Assembly: GCF_023914155.1 (NCBI RefSeq)
Contig: NZ_JAMWYS010000027.1
Span: 1 to 64,000 of the forward strand
Direction of reading: 5' to 3'
Source: Solitalea agri
Lineage (GTDB): Bacteria; Bacteroidota; Bacteroidia; Sphingobacteriales; Sphingobacteriaceae
Length of the DNA stretch: 64,000 nucleotides
Positions 9,183 to 18,920 of the stretch are shown here, in pieces (within the stretch, counting starts at the first letter, position 1; every line of letters begins with the position of its first letter). The notes under the pieces were generated by a model. That model was not told where the DNA came from and made no database searches. It saw only the letters and a program-made list of their open reading frames with translations. Position numbers and translations under genes: made by a program.

Positions 9183-9212
9183 TTGCATGCGGAATAAATT
9201 TTATTATCTTTG
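9183..9212 (+). promoter_or_regulatory. Consensus Bacteroidetes promoter of the rimP-nusA-infB operon
   Basis: TTG at 9183-9185, exactly 19 bp, then TATCTTTG at 9205-9212: a perfect match to the primary sigma consensus. Transcription should begin near 9218, about 50 bases before rimP. Confidence 0.85.
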
Positions 9213-9225
9213 CGGGGCAAACGAG

Positions 9226-9255
9226 AAAAGAGGGGACAGAGTCCCCTCTTTTGTT
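9226..9255 (+). promoter_or_regulatory. Terminator-like hairpin in the rimP-nusA-infB leader (candidate attenuator)
   Basis: A perfect 12-bp stem (AAAAGAGGGGAC at 9226-9237, GTCCCCTCTTTT at 9241-9252) with a 3-base loop lies between the consensus promoter and the rimP ATG. The 3' arm ends in TTTT followed by GTTT, so it looks like an intrinsic terminator inside the leader. In Bacillus subtilis nusA is autoregulated by NusA-dependent termination before rimP; a similar role here is inference. It could also be an RNA-stability element or the end of the upstream transcript. Confidence 0.6.
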
Positions 9256-9268
9256 TATTATTAAGTAG

Positions 9269-9733
9269 ATGAGTGCAGTAATAGACCGAGTAACTAGTCT
9301 GGTTGAAGAGAAAATTACCGGAACCGATTTGTTTATCGTTGATATCAAAATGTTGCCCAACAACAAATTAATGATTCTTGTCGACGGAGACAATGGTGTC
9401 GGAATTGAGAGTTGTATAGGTATAAGCAGGCATGTGGGTTATCATTTGGAAGAAGAAAATGTGATCGATCATGCGTATACACTAGAAGTTTCTTCTCCAG
9501 GATTAGATTATCCGTTAAAAATGCAACGGCAATTTGTAAAAAATACCGGCCGTACAGTTGTTGTAAAAATGAACGATGGTAGCAAACGAGAAGGCAAATT
9601 ACTTTCTTCGAATGAAAAGGCAATCGTTATAGAAGAAGCCCTTAAAGAAAAGGGGAAGAAGGCACAGTTGGTTGAAAATGAAATAGGTTTTGATCAAATA
9701 GTTGAAGTTAAGGTAACAGTTAGTTTTAAATAA
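9269..9733 (+). CDS. rimP: Ribosome maturation factor RimP
   Basis: A 154-residue protein needed for 30S subunit maturation. It has the two-domain RimP pattern: an N-terminal alpha/beta domain (FIVDIKMLPNNKLMILVDGD, residues 18-38) and the signature LEVSSPGLDYPLK (about 75-87), then an SH3-like C-terminal domain. The gene is first in the rimP-nusA-infB order conserved across bacteria, 48 bases before nusA. It is read from the consensus promoter at 9183-9212 through the leader hairpin. The ATG at 9269 gives a normal family length. Confidence 0.95.
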   Translation: MSAVIDRVTSLVEEKITGTDLFIVDIKMLPNNKLMILVDGDNGVGIESCIGISRHVGYHLEEENVIDHAYTLEVSSPGLDYPLKMQRQFVKNTGRTVVVKMNDGSKREGKLLSSNEKAIVIEEALKEKGKKAQLVENEIGFDQIVEVKVTVSFK

Positions 9734-9781
9734 AGAAAAAGGTGCAAACCAAATTTGCACTGGAAATAATAAGGTTTAAAA

Positions 9782-11020
9782 ATGAGCAATATCAATTTGA
9801 TAGACTCCTTTTCGGAGTTTAAGCAATTCAAGAACATTGACAGACCAACCATGATGAGTGTGCTGGAAGACGTTTTCCGCAGCATGTTGCGTCGTAAATA
9901 TGGAACAGATGAAAACTGTGACGTTATCTTAAATACTGAAAACGGTGACCTTGAGATTTGGCGCACACGTAAGGTAATGGAAGATGGTTTTTCTGAAGAT
10001 GATGCTTTAGAGGTTGAACTTGCAGAAGCTAAATTGATTGATCCGGATTTGTCAGTAGGGGACGATGCTATTGAGCAAATTACCCTCGAAAGTTTTGGTC
10101 GTCGTGCTATTTTGGCTGCCCGCCAAACATTAGTATCGCGTATCATGGAGCTTGAGAAAGACGATATTTACAAGAAATATAAAGATCGTGTTGGCGAGAT
10201 TGTGGTGGGTGAAGTGTACCAGGTATGGAAGAAAGAAATTTTGATATTGGATGAAGAAGGAAATGAACTTTTGCTTCCAAGAACGGAACAAATTCCTGCC
10301 GATTTCTATAAAAAAGGCGATAGCATTAGAGCAGTTGTTCTTAAAGTAGAGATGATCAATAATAATCCAAAAATCATCATTTCTCGTATTGCTCCTGCTT
10401 TCTTGCAACGTTTATTCGAACTGGAAGTGCCTGAAATATTTGATGGCCTGATCAGTATTAAGAAAATTGTTCGCGAGCCAGGAGAGCGCGCTAAAGTGGC
10501 TGTTGAGTCATTTGATGATCGTATTGACCCGGTTGGAGCCTGTGTGGGTATGAAGGGTTCTCGTATTCATGGTATTGTTCGTGAGTTACGCAATGAAAAC
10601 ATTGATGTAATAAACTATACTAATAACGCCTCGCTTTACATCACGCGAGCTTTAAGTCCGGCAAAAATTACATCCATTAAAATTAATGAGGATAAGAAAC
10701 ACGCTTCAGTGTTTTTAAAACCTGATCAAGTTTCACTTGCTATCGGTAAAGGCGGACACAATATTAAACTTGCCGGGAAGTTGACCGGTTATGATATTGA
10801 TGTATTCCGCGATGTGGAAGAGTTGGATGAAGAGGATGTTGATTTAGAAGAATTCTCAGACGAAATTGACGGCTGGGTAATTGATGAGTTAAAAGCAATT
10901 GGCTGTGATAGCGCAAAGAGTGTTTTAGCTTTATCAGTAGATGAATTAGTAAAACGTACTGACCTTGAGGAGGAAACAATAAAAGAAGTTTTAAACGTCC
11001 TTCGCTCAGAGTTTGAATAA
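9782..11020 (+). CDS. nusA: Transcription termination/antitermination factor NusA
   Basis: A 412-residue RNA polymerase-binding factor acting in pausing, termination and antitermination. Order of parts: N-terminal RNAP-binding domain (1-130), S1 RNA-binding domain (VGEIVVGEVYQVWKKEILI, about 136-190), KH1 (VGACVGMKGSRIHGIVREL, about 250-300) and KH2 (VSLAIGKGGHNIKLAGKLTG, about 315-350), then an acidic C-terminal helical repeat. The length is short, as in other Bacteroidetes, with one C-terminal repeat at most. A small hairpin (GTGCAAA/TTTGCAC, 9742-9760) lies in the spacer before it. Middle gene of rimP-nusA-infB. Confidence 0.96.
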   Translation: MSNINLIDSFSEFKQFKNIDRPTMMSVLEDVFRSMLRRKYGTDENCDVILNTENGDLEIWRTRKVMEDGFSEDDALEVELAEAKLIDPDLSVGDDAIEQITLESFGRRAILAARQTLVSRIMELEKDDIYKKYKDRVGEIVVGEVYQVWKKEILILDEEGNELLLPRTEQIPADFYKKGDSIRAVVLKVEMINNNPKIIISRIAPAFLQRLFELEVPEIFDGLISIKKIVREPGERAKVAVESFDDRIDPVGACVGMKGSRIHGIVRELRNENIDVINYTNNASLYITRALSPAKITSIKINEDKKHASVFLKPDQVSLAIGKGGHNIKLAGKLTGYDIDVFRDVEELDEEDVDLEEFSDEIDGWVIDELKAIGCDSAKSVLALSVDELVKRTDLEEETIKEVLNVLRSEFE

Positions 11021-11030
11021 AATAATACAT

Positions 11031-11057
11031 TGCAGCCTTTGCTAAACAGAGGCTGCA
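11031..11057 (+). other. Hairpin in the nusA-infB spacer
   Basis: An 8-bp perfect stem (TGCAGCCT at 11031-11038, AGGCTGCA at 11050-11057) lies 10 bases after the nusA stop. No T-run follows, so it is not a standard terminator. It may be a processing or stability element, or a partial terminator. The 211-base spacer to infB shows no open frame. Confidence 0.5.
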
Positions 11058-11231
11058 TATTAAGATAATCGCTCATACGAGCACAGGTTGTTGTGACGAT
11101 AACCATTTAAAGTTGCCTCTGCTACCATGTATGCAATGATTTTTATTAGTAAGAGCTCAGTTTAATTTAGCAGAATAGCGGTTAACTGATAACTTATAAC
11201 TATTTTTACAGTCGAATTCTAAATATTAAGA

Positions 11232-14200
11232 ATGTCAGAAGACAAACAATATCAATTATTTAAAGTTGCCAAGGAACTTAACATAGGATTAAATACAGCA
11301 GTTGAACACCTCAATAAAAAAGGGTATAAGGTGGATGGGAAACCAACCACTAAAATAAACGACGAGATGTATGATATCTTACAAAAAGAGTTTCATATAG
11401 GTAAAGTGATTAAAGAAGAAGCTAAGCATATTCATGTGGGAAAGGTGCGTCGTGATGAAGTATCGATTGATGAATCACTGCTTGAAAAGCCAAAAATGAA
11501 GGAGGAAGAGCCGGAAGAAATATTGATTAAAAATGTTTCAATAAATCATCCGATTTCTGAAAAGCCAAGAACTGAGATTAAAGAAGAATCTCACCCAGCT
11601 ATAGAAACCGAATCGACAGGATCTGCGCCTGAAATTACACCTGTAAATGCAAATGAAGAGATTCCTGGTGTGAAGGTAATTGGTAAAATAGATTTGGATG
11701 CTTTAAATCCGAAGAAAAAGGCTCCAAGAGAAGAGCCAGTAGCTGAAAAAACACCTGAACCCATCCCTACAATAGAAGAGAAAAAGGTTGAACAAGTAAA
11801 AAGCGAACCGGTTCAGATTCAAAAAACAGCTGAAGAAAAGCCTGTTGAACAATTAAAGCCGGAACAGCCTTCTGTTCCTCAACCACCTGTGAAGGAAGAA
11901 AAGAAACACATAGAACCGTCAAAAGAGGAAGTAACACCTGTAAATGCTACTGAATCAGTAAGTGACACTGGAGATAAAGATGATGAGGTAATCAGAGCAA
12001 GGGCACAACGTCTTAGCGGACCAAACATCATTGGTAAAATTCAACTGCCGGTAGAACGTAAAAGCCAACCGGTGGCATCTTCGTCTGATAACGACCGCCA
12101 TAAACGCAAACGCAAACGAAAAGAACAAGGGGGCAATCCTCCTACTCAGGGTAACCAGGGTGGACAAGGTCAAGCGGGAAATCAAGGTGGTCAGGGCCAG
12201 CATCAAGGAGGCCCTCGTCATGGTCAAGGACAAGGTCAAGGTCAAGGCGGTCCTCGTCATGGACAGGGTCAAGGACAAGGTGGACAACGCCATGGACAAG
12301 GACCTGGTCAAGGACAAGGACAAGGCGGACCACGTCATGGTCAAGGACAAGGACAAGGTGGCGATAGACGCTTCGATAACAGAGGCCCTCGTCATGATAA
12401 CCGCGGTGCAGGTCATCAGAGACCAGAAAAAGAAGAGGTTGATGAGAAAAAAGTTCAGGAGCAAATCAAACAAACTCTTGCAAAATTAACGGGAGCCGGC
12501 AAGCACAATAAATTTGCCGCCGGACGTAAACACCGCCGTCAGAAACGCGATGATTATGCGCAATCGATGGAGGAAAAAATGATGCAAGACGAACTCGAAT
12601 CGAAAGTATTAAAGGCTACCGAGTTCGTGACTGCTAATGAATTGGCAAACATGATGGATGTGCCAGTGACCAAAGTAATTGCTACTTGTATGTCATTAGG
12701 TATGTTCGTTTCAATTAATCAACGACTCGATGCTGAAACACTTTCAATTGTTGCTGATGAATTTGGCTATACTGTAGAGTTCGTTTCAGTTGATGTGCAG
12801 GAAGAAATTGAAGAGGAAGTAGATGATCCGGCAGATTTAGTTGACCGTTCGCCAATTGTGACGGTAATGGGTCACGTTGACCACGGTAAAACCTCATTGC
12901 TTGACTTTATCCGTAAAGCTAATGTAATTGCCGGTGAGGCTGGAGGTATTACTCAGCACATTGGTGCTTACGAGGTAAAATTAGAAAGCGGTAAAAAAAT
13001 AACATTCTTAGATACACCAGGTCACGAAGCATTTACGGCTATGCGTGCCCGTGGTGCTCAAGTAACTGATATTGCAATTATTGTTATTGCAGCTGACGAC
13101 GCGGTAATGCCTCAAACAAAAGAGGCGATTAACCATGCCATGGCAGCTAACGTTCCAATTGTATTTGCTTTCAATAAGATTGATAGAGAAGGTGCTAATT
13201 CGGACAGAATCCGTGAGCAATTATCGGCCATGAACATTCTGGTTGAAGAGTGGGGTGGTAAATACCAAACCCAGGAAATTTCTGCTAAAAAAGGTCTGAA
13301 TATTGATTTATTACTTGAAAAAGTACTGCTTGAAGCAGAGATGCTTGAGTTGAAAGCTAATCCTGATCGTCGTGCTGTAGGTACAGTAATTGAAGCAGCT
13401 TTAGATAAAGGTAGAGGTATAGTTACTACCGTACTTATTCAAACAGGTACTCTTAACGTTGGTGATCCTATTTTAGCCGGATCTCATTACGGAAGGGTAA
13501 AAGCGATGTTCAATGAACGCGGTTCTAAGATCATCAAAGCAGGTCCTTCAACACCAGTTTTAGTTTTAGGTATGCAGGGAGCTCCTCAAGCTGGTGATAA
13601 ATTTATAGAAGCCAAATCAGAACAAGAAGCTAAAGAAGTAGCTACTAAGCGTACACAGTTAATGCGTGAGCAAGGTTTGCGGACGCAGAAACATATTACC
13701 TTGGATGAGATCGGTCGTCGTTTGGCAATCGGTAACTTTAAAGAGCTTAATATCATCGTTAAAGGTGATGTGGATGGTTCTGTTGAGGCACTTTCGGATT
13801 CATTACTGAAACTTTCAACTGAAGAAATCCAGGTTAATATTATCCATAAATCGGTTGGTCAAATTTCAGATTCAGATGTGCTATTAGCCTCTGCTTCTGA
13901 TGCGATCATTATCGGTTTCCAGGTTCGTCCATCAGCAAGTGCGCGTAAATTGGCTGAGCAAGAGCAGATCGATATCCGCATGTACTCAGTAATTTACAAA
14001 GCAATTGAGGAAATTAAACTAGCAATGGAAGGTATGCTTTCTCCTGAAATTGAAGAGAAAGTGGTTGCAAACGTTGAAATCCGTGAAACCTTCAAGATCA
14101 GCAAGGTCGGTACAATTGCCGGTTGTATGGTATTGGATGGAAAGATTAACCGCAATAGCAAAATCCGAATTGTTCGTGATGGTGTAGTTGTCCATAATGG

Positions 14201-14351
14201 TGTACTAGACTCGTTGAAACGCTTTAAAGATGATGTAAAAGAGGTGGCCGCTGGATATGAATGTGGTTTGAATATTAAAGGCTTCAATGAAATAAAAGAA
14301 GGTGACATTGTAGAAGCATACGAAGAAGTTGAAGTAAAACGTAAGTTGTAA
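11232..14351 (+). CDS. infB: Translation initiation factor IF-2
   Basis: GTPase that brings initiator tRNA to the ribosome. At 1039 residues it is long. It starts with an IF2_N helical domain ([20 protein letters not shown]), then a Lys/Glu/Pro-rich disordered stretch, a Gly/Gln/His-rich repeat tract (about residues 300-395), and a second IF2_N domain (about 455-505). The G domain has G1 GHVDHGKTS (547-555), G3 DTPGH (594-598) and G4 NKID (648-651). Domains II, III and C2 follow. The last gene of the rimP-nusA-infB operon, it ends before a strong terminator. Bacteroidetes IF-2 proteins often have long N-terminal extensions; the near-perfect [11 protein letters not shown] repeats here are unusual. 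Confidence 0.97.
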   Translation: MSEDKQYQLFKVAKELNIGLNTAVEHLNKKGYKVDGKPTTKINDEMYDILQKEFHIGKVIKEEAKHIHVGKVRRDEVSIDESLLEKPKMKEEEPEEILIKNVSINHPISEKPRTEIKEESHPAIETESTGSAPEITPVNANEEIPGVKVIGKIDLDALNPKKKAPREEPVAEKTPEPIPTIEEKKVEQVKSEPVQIQKTAEEKPVEQLKPEQPSVPQPPVKEEKKHIEPSKEEVTPVNATESVSDTGDKDDEVIRARAQRLSGPNIIGKIQLPVERKSQPVASSSDNDRHKRKRKRKEQGGNPPTQGNQGGQGQAGNQGGQGQHQGGPRHGQGQGQGQGGPRHGQGQGQGGQRHGQGPGQGQGQGGPRHGQGQGQGGDRRFDNRGPRHDNRGAGHQRPEKEEVDEKKVQEQIKQTLAKLTGAGKHNKFAAGRKHRRQKRDDYAQSMEEKMMQDELESKVLKATEFVTANELANMMDVPVTKVIATCMSLGMFVSINQRLDAETLSIVADEFGYTVEFVSVDVQEEIEEEVDDPADLVDRSPIVTVMGHVDHGKTSLLDFIRKANVIAGEAGGITQHIGAYEVKLESGKKITFLDTPGHEAFTAMRARGAQVTDIAIIVIAADDAVMPQTKEAINHAMAANVPIVFAFNKIDREGANSDRIREQLSAMNILVEEWGGKYQTQEISAKKGLNIDLLLEKVLLEAEMLELKANPDRRAVGTVIEAALDKGRGIVTTVLIQTGTLNVGDPILAGSHYGRVKAMFNERGSKIIKAGPSTPVLVLGMQGAPQAGDKFIEAKSEQEAKEVATKRTQLMREQGLRTQKHITLDEIGRRLAIGNFKELNIIVKGDVDGSVEALSDSLLKLSTEEIQVNIIHKSVGQISDSDVLLASASDAIIIGFQVRPSASARKLAEQEQIDIRMYSVIYKAIEEIKLAMEGMLSPEIEEKVVANVEIRETFKISKVGTIAGCMVLDGKINRNSKIRIVRDGVVVHNGVLDSLKRFKDDVKEVAAGYECGLNIKGFNEIKEGDIVEAYEEVEVKRKL

Positions 14352-14380
14352 TTTCTATTTCTTACTACAAATAAAAAAAC

Positions 14381-14411
14381 TGCCCGGCTGTTAAGTCGGG
14401 CAATTTTTTTA
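14381..14411 (+). terminator. Intrinsic terminator of the rimP-nusA-infB operon
   Basis: A nine-pair stem (TGCCCGGCT with AGTCGGGCA, one G-T pair; 14381-14402) is followed by TTTTTTT at 14405-14411. Confidence 0.9.
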
Positions 14412-14506
14412 AGTAATAAATTGATGGATATAGTTAATTACTGTTAAGTTGGGCTAAAAGCTTTTCTGATAAAGGCTTGTTTGTTTGTTAGCTTTCGTGG
14501 ATTAGG

Positions 14507-16339
14507 TTAGGCTTCAGCACCAAAGGACTGCATGTTAATTAGTTTATGATAAAGGCCTTCTTTTAATAAGAGTTCTTGATGTGAGCCTTGCTCAATCACT
14601 TTGCCTTTTTCCAATACAATAATTTTATCAGCATTCTGGATGGTGCTTAATCGGTGCGCAATTACTAAAGAAGTCCTATTTTGCATTAAACGATTCAAAG
14701 CATCCTGAACTAATTTTTCCGATTCAGTATCAAGGGCTGAGGTTGCTTCATCCAATAGCATAATCGGTGGATTGCCTAAAACTGCTCTGGCGATACACAA
14801 TCGTTGACGCTGTCCGCCTGAAAGTTTAGCCCCGCGATCACCAATGTTTGTTTCATAGCCATTTTCTGTTTCCATGATAAAGTTGTGGGCGTTTGCAATT
14901 TTAGCTGCTTCGATCACCTCTTCCATTGTTGCATCAGGTATTCCAAAAGCAATATTGTTAAAGATGGAATCATTGAAAAGTATGGATTCCTGAGGTACCA
15001 AGCCTATTTGACCACGGATAGAATCTAGTTTTAAATCTCTAATATCAGTCCCGTCAAATAAAATGTTCCCTCCTTTGATGTCATAGAATCTAGGTAATAA
15101 ATCGCAAATCGTTGTTTTTCCACTTCCAGAAGGTCCAACTAATGCAACGGTTTCGCCTTTGTTGATTTCAAAACTTACGTTATTTAATATCAGCTTTTCA
15201 CTGTAGGCGAACTCAACGTTTTTAAGTTCAATTTTATTGTTGAATAAATTAGCTGTTGTTGCGGTTGGTTTATCTACAATTTGGGGCTTAGCATCAACCA
15301 ATTCGAGTACTCGTTCGCCAGCAGCCAAGCCTTGATTAATATTTGTGAAAGCTTCCGAAATTGATTTTGCCGGACGAGTAACTTGTGAAAATATAGCCAG
15401 ATAGGTTATAAATGCTTCTGGTGTTAAAGTACCCTCTCCTAAAAAGATCATGTGTCCCCCATACAATAATATTCCTCCAACAGTAGCAATTCCCAAAAAT
15501 TCAGAAATAGGTGATGCTAATTGCTGACGACGAATCATTGAATAACTATATTTAGAGAAGGTTGCGTTTTCTTTTCTGAACTTTTCTTTCATAAAAGGAA
15601 TGGCATTGAAGGCGTTGATAATTTTTATGCCTGACAATGACTCATCCAGAAAGCTGATCATATTGGCATAACTTTGCTGAGCGCTCCTTGCCTTCTTTTT
15701 CAGTTTCTTTACTAAAGTAGAAATGATTAATCCCGATACCGGAACCACTAAAATTGAAAATAAAGTGAGTTTGGTGGAAATGCTAAATAAAACAATGAAA
15801 AAAGCCGTGATTTGCAATGGGTCTCGGAAAATCACCTGTAAGGTACTAGTTACAGTGAATTGAACTACCTGAACATCTGAAGCAACTTTAGAAATTATAT
15901 CGCCTTTACGCTCATTGTTAAAAAAGCCAATGTTCATATTCATCACATTGTTGAAAACCGTAGTTCGAAGGTTTTGCATTGTGTGAATACGCAATTCTTC
16001 CATAAACCGCTGTGAGAGATAACGGAATAGATTGCTCAAAAAAGCTGAACAAACAATAATTAAGGTTACAATTTTCAAAGCACCATATTTTCCATAAGTT
16101 ATTATTGCTTCGTTAAAATAGTAATCGAATATTGAGACAAAGTATTTGCCGGAAAATACAAAGTCAGGTTTGGAAACTGCCTTAGCGGCTTCAGTTGAAA
16201 ACAACGTTTTCAACAAAGGGATTAAAAGCGTAAAGTTGAGTGTGCCAAAAATGATAGCCAAAAGCGTAGTGAAGATATAGGGAATGGCAAATTTTCCTAT
16301 CGGTTTAGCGAATGATAATAATCGGAAATAGGTCTTCAT
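14507..16339 (-). CDS. ABC exporter, fused permease and ATPase (MsbA-like)
   Basis: A 610-residue half-transporter that should work as a homodimer in the inner membrane. The N-terminal 330 residues hold six membrane segments of the type I exporter fold. The C-terminal ATPase has Walker A GPSGSGKTT (about 402-410), Q-loop, signature LSGGQRQR (about 500), Walker B/D-loop LLDEATSALDTE and a switch His in AHRLS. The similarity is to MsbA-type lipid A or multidrug exporters; the substrate cannot be read from sequence. It is a single-gene unit, convergent with infB, and shares the intergenic zone with the divergent meaB gene. Confidence 0.9.
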   Translation of the reverse strand: MKTYFRLLSFAKPIGKFAIPYIFTTLLAIIFGTLNFTLLIPLLKTLFSTEAAKAVSKPDFVFSGKYFVSIFDYYFNEAIITYGKYGALKIVTLIIVCSAFLSNLFRYLSQRFMEELRIHTMQNLRTTVFNNVMNMNIGFFNNERKGDIISKVASDVQVVQFTVTSTLQVIFRDPLQITAFFIVLFSISTKLTLFSILVVPVSGLIISTLVKKLKKKARSAQQSYANMISFLDESLSGIKIINAFNAIPFMKEKFRKENATFSKYSYSMIRRQQLASPISEFLGIATVGGILLYGGHMIFLGEGTLTPEAFITYLAIFSQVTRPAKSISEAFTNINQGLAAGERVLELVDAKPQIVDKPTATTANLFNNKIELKNVEFAYSEKLILNNVSFEINKGETVALVGPSGSGKTTICDLLPRFYDIKGGNILFDGTDIRDLKLDSIRGQIGLVPQESILFNDSIFNNIAFGIPDATMEEVIEAAKIANAHNFIMETENGYETNIGDRGAKLSGGQRQRLCIARAVLGNPPIMLLDEATSALDTESEKLVQDALNRLMQNRTSLVIAHRLSTIQNADKIIVLEKGKVIEQGSHQELLLKEGLYHKLINMQSFGAEA

Positions 16340-16448
16340 TCGAAGTAATTTTATTTAGAATTGGGTTTAATAGCCAGTTGAATATCAAATAGGAGTAATT
16401 AATATTCTGAATGTAAAGCTAACCTTCCCTTAGTTTTAATTATGGTTG

Positions 16449-16456
16449 CAAAGTTA
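16449..16456 (-). promoter_or_regulatory. Putative -7 box for the ABC exporter gene
   Basis: On the minus strand this reads TAACTTTG, a full TAnnTTTG match, 110 bases before the ATG at 16339. No TTG occurs at the expected -33 distance. Confidence 0.35.
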
Positions 16457-16543
16457 GAAATTAAATACAATCTGAGGGTTGATATTAAAACAAGATGCTT
16501 AGCCATGATTATTATCTTTACTTTGATATATTATTCGATGTAG

Positions 16544-17446
16544 ATGGAACAAACAAACCTTATGAATAAAATGCGTCAGGGTGATTTTAGAGCTCTTTCC
16601 AGAGTAATTAGCCTGGTCGAAAATGAAACCAGTTCTTCTGAACAGCTGTTGCTTCAGCTTGATCTATCACGCGCAGCGCCAGTTATCGGAATAACGGGCC
16701 CTCCAGGCGCCGGTAAAAGTACGTTGGTTAATATGCTTATTCGGTTGATAACAAATCAAGGCAAAAGGGTGGGGGTGGTGGCAATTGACCCAACATCGCC
16801 TTTTAATTATGGGTCGTTGTTAGGCGATCGTATACGTATGGTTGAGCATTTCAATAATGAAAATGTTTTTATTCGGTCACTGGCAACTCGTGGTTCTCTC
16901 GGCGGACTTTCAGCTAAAACCATAGAAATTGTAGATGTTATGAAAGCTGCTTCTTTTGATTATATTTTGGTGGAAACAGTTGGCGTTGGTCAGTCAGAAG
17001 TTGAAATAGTTGGATTGGCCGATACCACAATAGTTGTTTTGGTACCAGAAGCAGGTGATGAGATTCAAACCATAAAGTCGGGTTTAATGGAAATCGCTGA
17101 TATCTTCGTGATTAACAAAGCCGATCATATAGGAGCTGATGAATTTGTTCGGAATATTCAAAAACTGCTTCATCAACGTCCACATAGTAATTGGAATGTT
17201 CCGGTCTTAAAAACAACGGCTGATAAAAACGAAGGAATCGGGGAGTTATTTGCCCGTATTGAGCAACATTATCCGATGACGGAAAACAAGAAAAAGCCTT
17301 TTTTGATGACCGAGAAGGCTATAAAGTTAATTCAGCAGTATAGGATGAAGGATATTAATCGGTTGGAGCTATTAAATGATATCACCTTTAAACTGAATGA
17401 TAAGACGTTTAATCTTTATCGATATATCAAACAGCTAACGACTTAG
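16544..17446 (+). CDS. meaB: MeaB/ArgK-type G3E GTPase (methylmalonyl-CoA mutase chaperone)
   Basis: A 300-residue cytosolic GTPase. Walker A is TGPPGAGKST (51-60), Walker B-like region ILVETVGVGQSEVE, and the guanine motif NKAD. MeaB protects and reactivates adenosylcobalamin-dependent methylmalonyl-CoA mutase. No mutase gene is in the window, so the partner must be elsewhere. ATG at 16544 gives a length slightly shorter than E. coli ArgK (about 330). Divergent from the ABC exporter and convergent with pepP; the stop codon falls inside the loop of the shared terminator. Confidence 0.9.
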   Translation: MEQTNLMNKMRQGDFRALSRVISLVENETSSSEQLLLQLDLSRAAPVIGITGPPGAGKSTLVNMLIRLITNQGKRVGVVAIDPTSPFNYGSLLGDRIRMVEHFNNENVFIRSLATRGSLGGLSAKTIEIVDVMKAASFDYILVETVGVGQSEVEIVGLADTTIVVLVPEAGDEIQTIKSGLMEIADIFVINKADHIGADEFVRNIQKLLHQRPHSNWNVPVLKTTADKNEGIGELFARIEQHYPMTENKKKPFLMTEKAIKLIQQYRMKDINRLELLNDITFKLNDKTFNLYRYIKQLTT

Positions 17447-17465
17447 TATGGTCGTTAGCTGTTTT
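17429..17465. terminator. Bidirectional terminator between meaB and pepP
   Basis: A perfect 14-bp stem (AAACAGCTAACGAC at 17429-17442, GTCGTTAGCTGTTT at 17451-17464) with an 8-base loop has A- and T-rich flanks on both sides. The meaB stop (TAG, 17444-17446) is in the loop. It serves two convergent genes. Confidence 0.85.
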
Positions 17466-17473
17466 GGTTTTGA

Positions 17474-18766
17474 CTACTTCCTATTCATTATATCTTCTAT
17501 TTCTTCAATTTCAATTGGAATTTTTTTCATTAAATCAATATTTCCGTCTTTAGTTATTAAAATGTCATTCTCCAATCGAATACCTAAGCCTTCTTCCGGA
17601 ATGTATATTCCTGGTTCACAGGTTAAGATATTTCCAACCTGGAAAGGTGTAAAACGATTGCTGATATCATGAACATCTAGCCCCAAATGATGAGATGTGC
17701 CATGCATGAAGTATTTTTTATAAACTGGATTTTTTGGGTCCTGTTTATCTACTTCATGTTTATGCAATAAGCCGATATTAATTAATTCATAAGTCATCAA
17801 TTTGCCTACCTCTTCATGGTATTCGTTCCATATTGTACCGGCAATAAGCATTTTTCGAGCTTCTTTAAATACATTTAAAACAGCACTATAAACGGCTTTT
17901 TGTCTATCTGAAAATCGTCCGTTTACAGGTATTGTTCGAGTTAGGTCTGCATTGTAATTTGCATAACAAGCTCCAAAATCCATTAAAATAACCTCTTCAT
18001 CATTACACACTCTATTGTTTTCGTTGTAATGTAAACAACAGGCACTTTTTCCTGAGGCTATAATGGGGTTATATCCATGGCCGGTAGCTCTGTTTCGGAT
18101 AAACTCATGAATGATCTCAGCTTCAATCTCATATTCAGTAACCCCTGGTTTTACAAAATCCAATACTCTTCGGAATGCCTTTTCTGTAATATCACATGCT
18201 ACTTGTGTTAACTGAACCTCTATATCTGATTTCACCATCCGAAGTTGACACATGATGGGTGCGCTACGTTGATATGAAAAGTGAGGATATTTATTTTTCA
18301 GTTCAATTGCAAAGCGTAGGTCTCGGTAGGGGACCGTATGTACATATCGATCATTTTCATTCGTATTTAAATAAATGCTTTCCGCATGAAATATGATGGA
18401 AGGAAATATAGTTTCAAAGTCTTCAAGCCAGAATATTGATTTAATGCCTGATGTTTCTGTAGCCTCTTCTTTCGTGTATTTATGTCCTTCCCATATGGCA
18501 ATATGCTCATTGGTTTTTCTTAAAAAGAGTACCTCCCTATAGATAGGGTTGGGGCAATCCGGGAAAATCAAGAGGATAGTTTGTTCCTGATCTATTCCAC
18601 TTAAATAAAACAGGTCGGCGTTTTGCTTAAAAAGGAAGTTCTGATCCCCACTTTGAGGAAACTCATCATTTGCATTGAAAATTGCTAATGATTTTGGTCT
18701 TAAATGGGAGATAAACCTTTTTCGATTTCCTGCAAACAAACTATTGTTAATTTTTGTATATTTCAT
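17474..18766 (-). CDS. pepP: Xaa-Pro aminopeptidase (aminopeptidase P)
   Basis: A 430-residue cytosolic dimetal peptidase that cleaves the N-terminal residue before proline. The AMP_N domain spans about 1-170 (NQNFLFKQNADLFYLSG region) and the M24 pita-bread domain about 175-425. All five metal ligands are visible: Asp263 (MDFGACY), Asp274 (NADLTRT), His359 (HGTSHHLGLDVHD), Glu384 (CEPGIYIP) and Glu399 (IRLEND). The length matches E. coli PepP. Convergent with meaB, and divergent from the OmpA-family gene across a 154-base spacer. No signal peptide. Confidence 0.94.
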   Translation of the reverse strand: MKYTKINNSLFAGNRKRFISHLRPKSLAIFNANDEFPQSGDQNFLFKQNADLFYLSGIDQEQTILLIFPDCPNPIYREVLFLRKTNEHIAIWEGHKYTKEEATETSGIKSIFWLEDFETIFPSIIFHAESIYLNTNENDRYVHTVPYRDLRFAIELKNKYPHFSYQRSAPIMCQLRMVKSDIEVQLTQVACDITEKAFRRVLDFVKPGVTEYEIEAEIIHEFIRNRATGHGYNPIIASGKSACCLHYNENNRVCNDEEVILMDFGACYANYNADLTRTIPVNGRFSDRQKAVYSAVLNVFKEARKMLIAGTIWNEYHEEVGKLMTYELINIGLLHKHEVDKQDPKNPVYKKYFMHGTSHHLGLDVHDISNRFTPFQVGNILTCEPGIYIPEEGLGIRLENDILITKDGNIDLMKKIPIEIEEIEDIMNRK

Positions 18767-18852
18767 AATGTTTATTGTTGACCTGAGAAGTATAACTTAG
18801 AGTTAAAATTGGAATGATTTTTGGCTAAGTTATGTAATTAAGGAAAAAATTC

Positions 18853-18860
18853 TATATTTG
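18853..18860 (+). promoter_or_regulatory. Putative -7 box for the OmpA-family gene
   Basis: TATATTTG, a full TAnnTTTG match 60 bases before the ATG at 18921. A TTG at exact spacing is missing, though highly expressed outer-membrane genes often tolerate this. Confidence 0.55.
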
Positions 18861-18920
18861 CATAGCATTTACGCTTATTCAACAATAAGAACAATATATC
18901 TAACTAATATTTGATCGACT

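Noticed and set aside
9694-10146. 150-codon minus-strand frame across rimP and nusA
   Set aside because: Fully overlaps well-supported genes on the other strand and resembles no protein I know.
11955-12473. 172-codon open frame on the minus strand inside infB
   Set aside because: It is created by the Gly/Gln repeat composition of the IF-2 linker; its product is low-complexity Leu/Ser/Thr and has no independent support.
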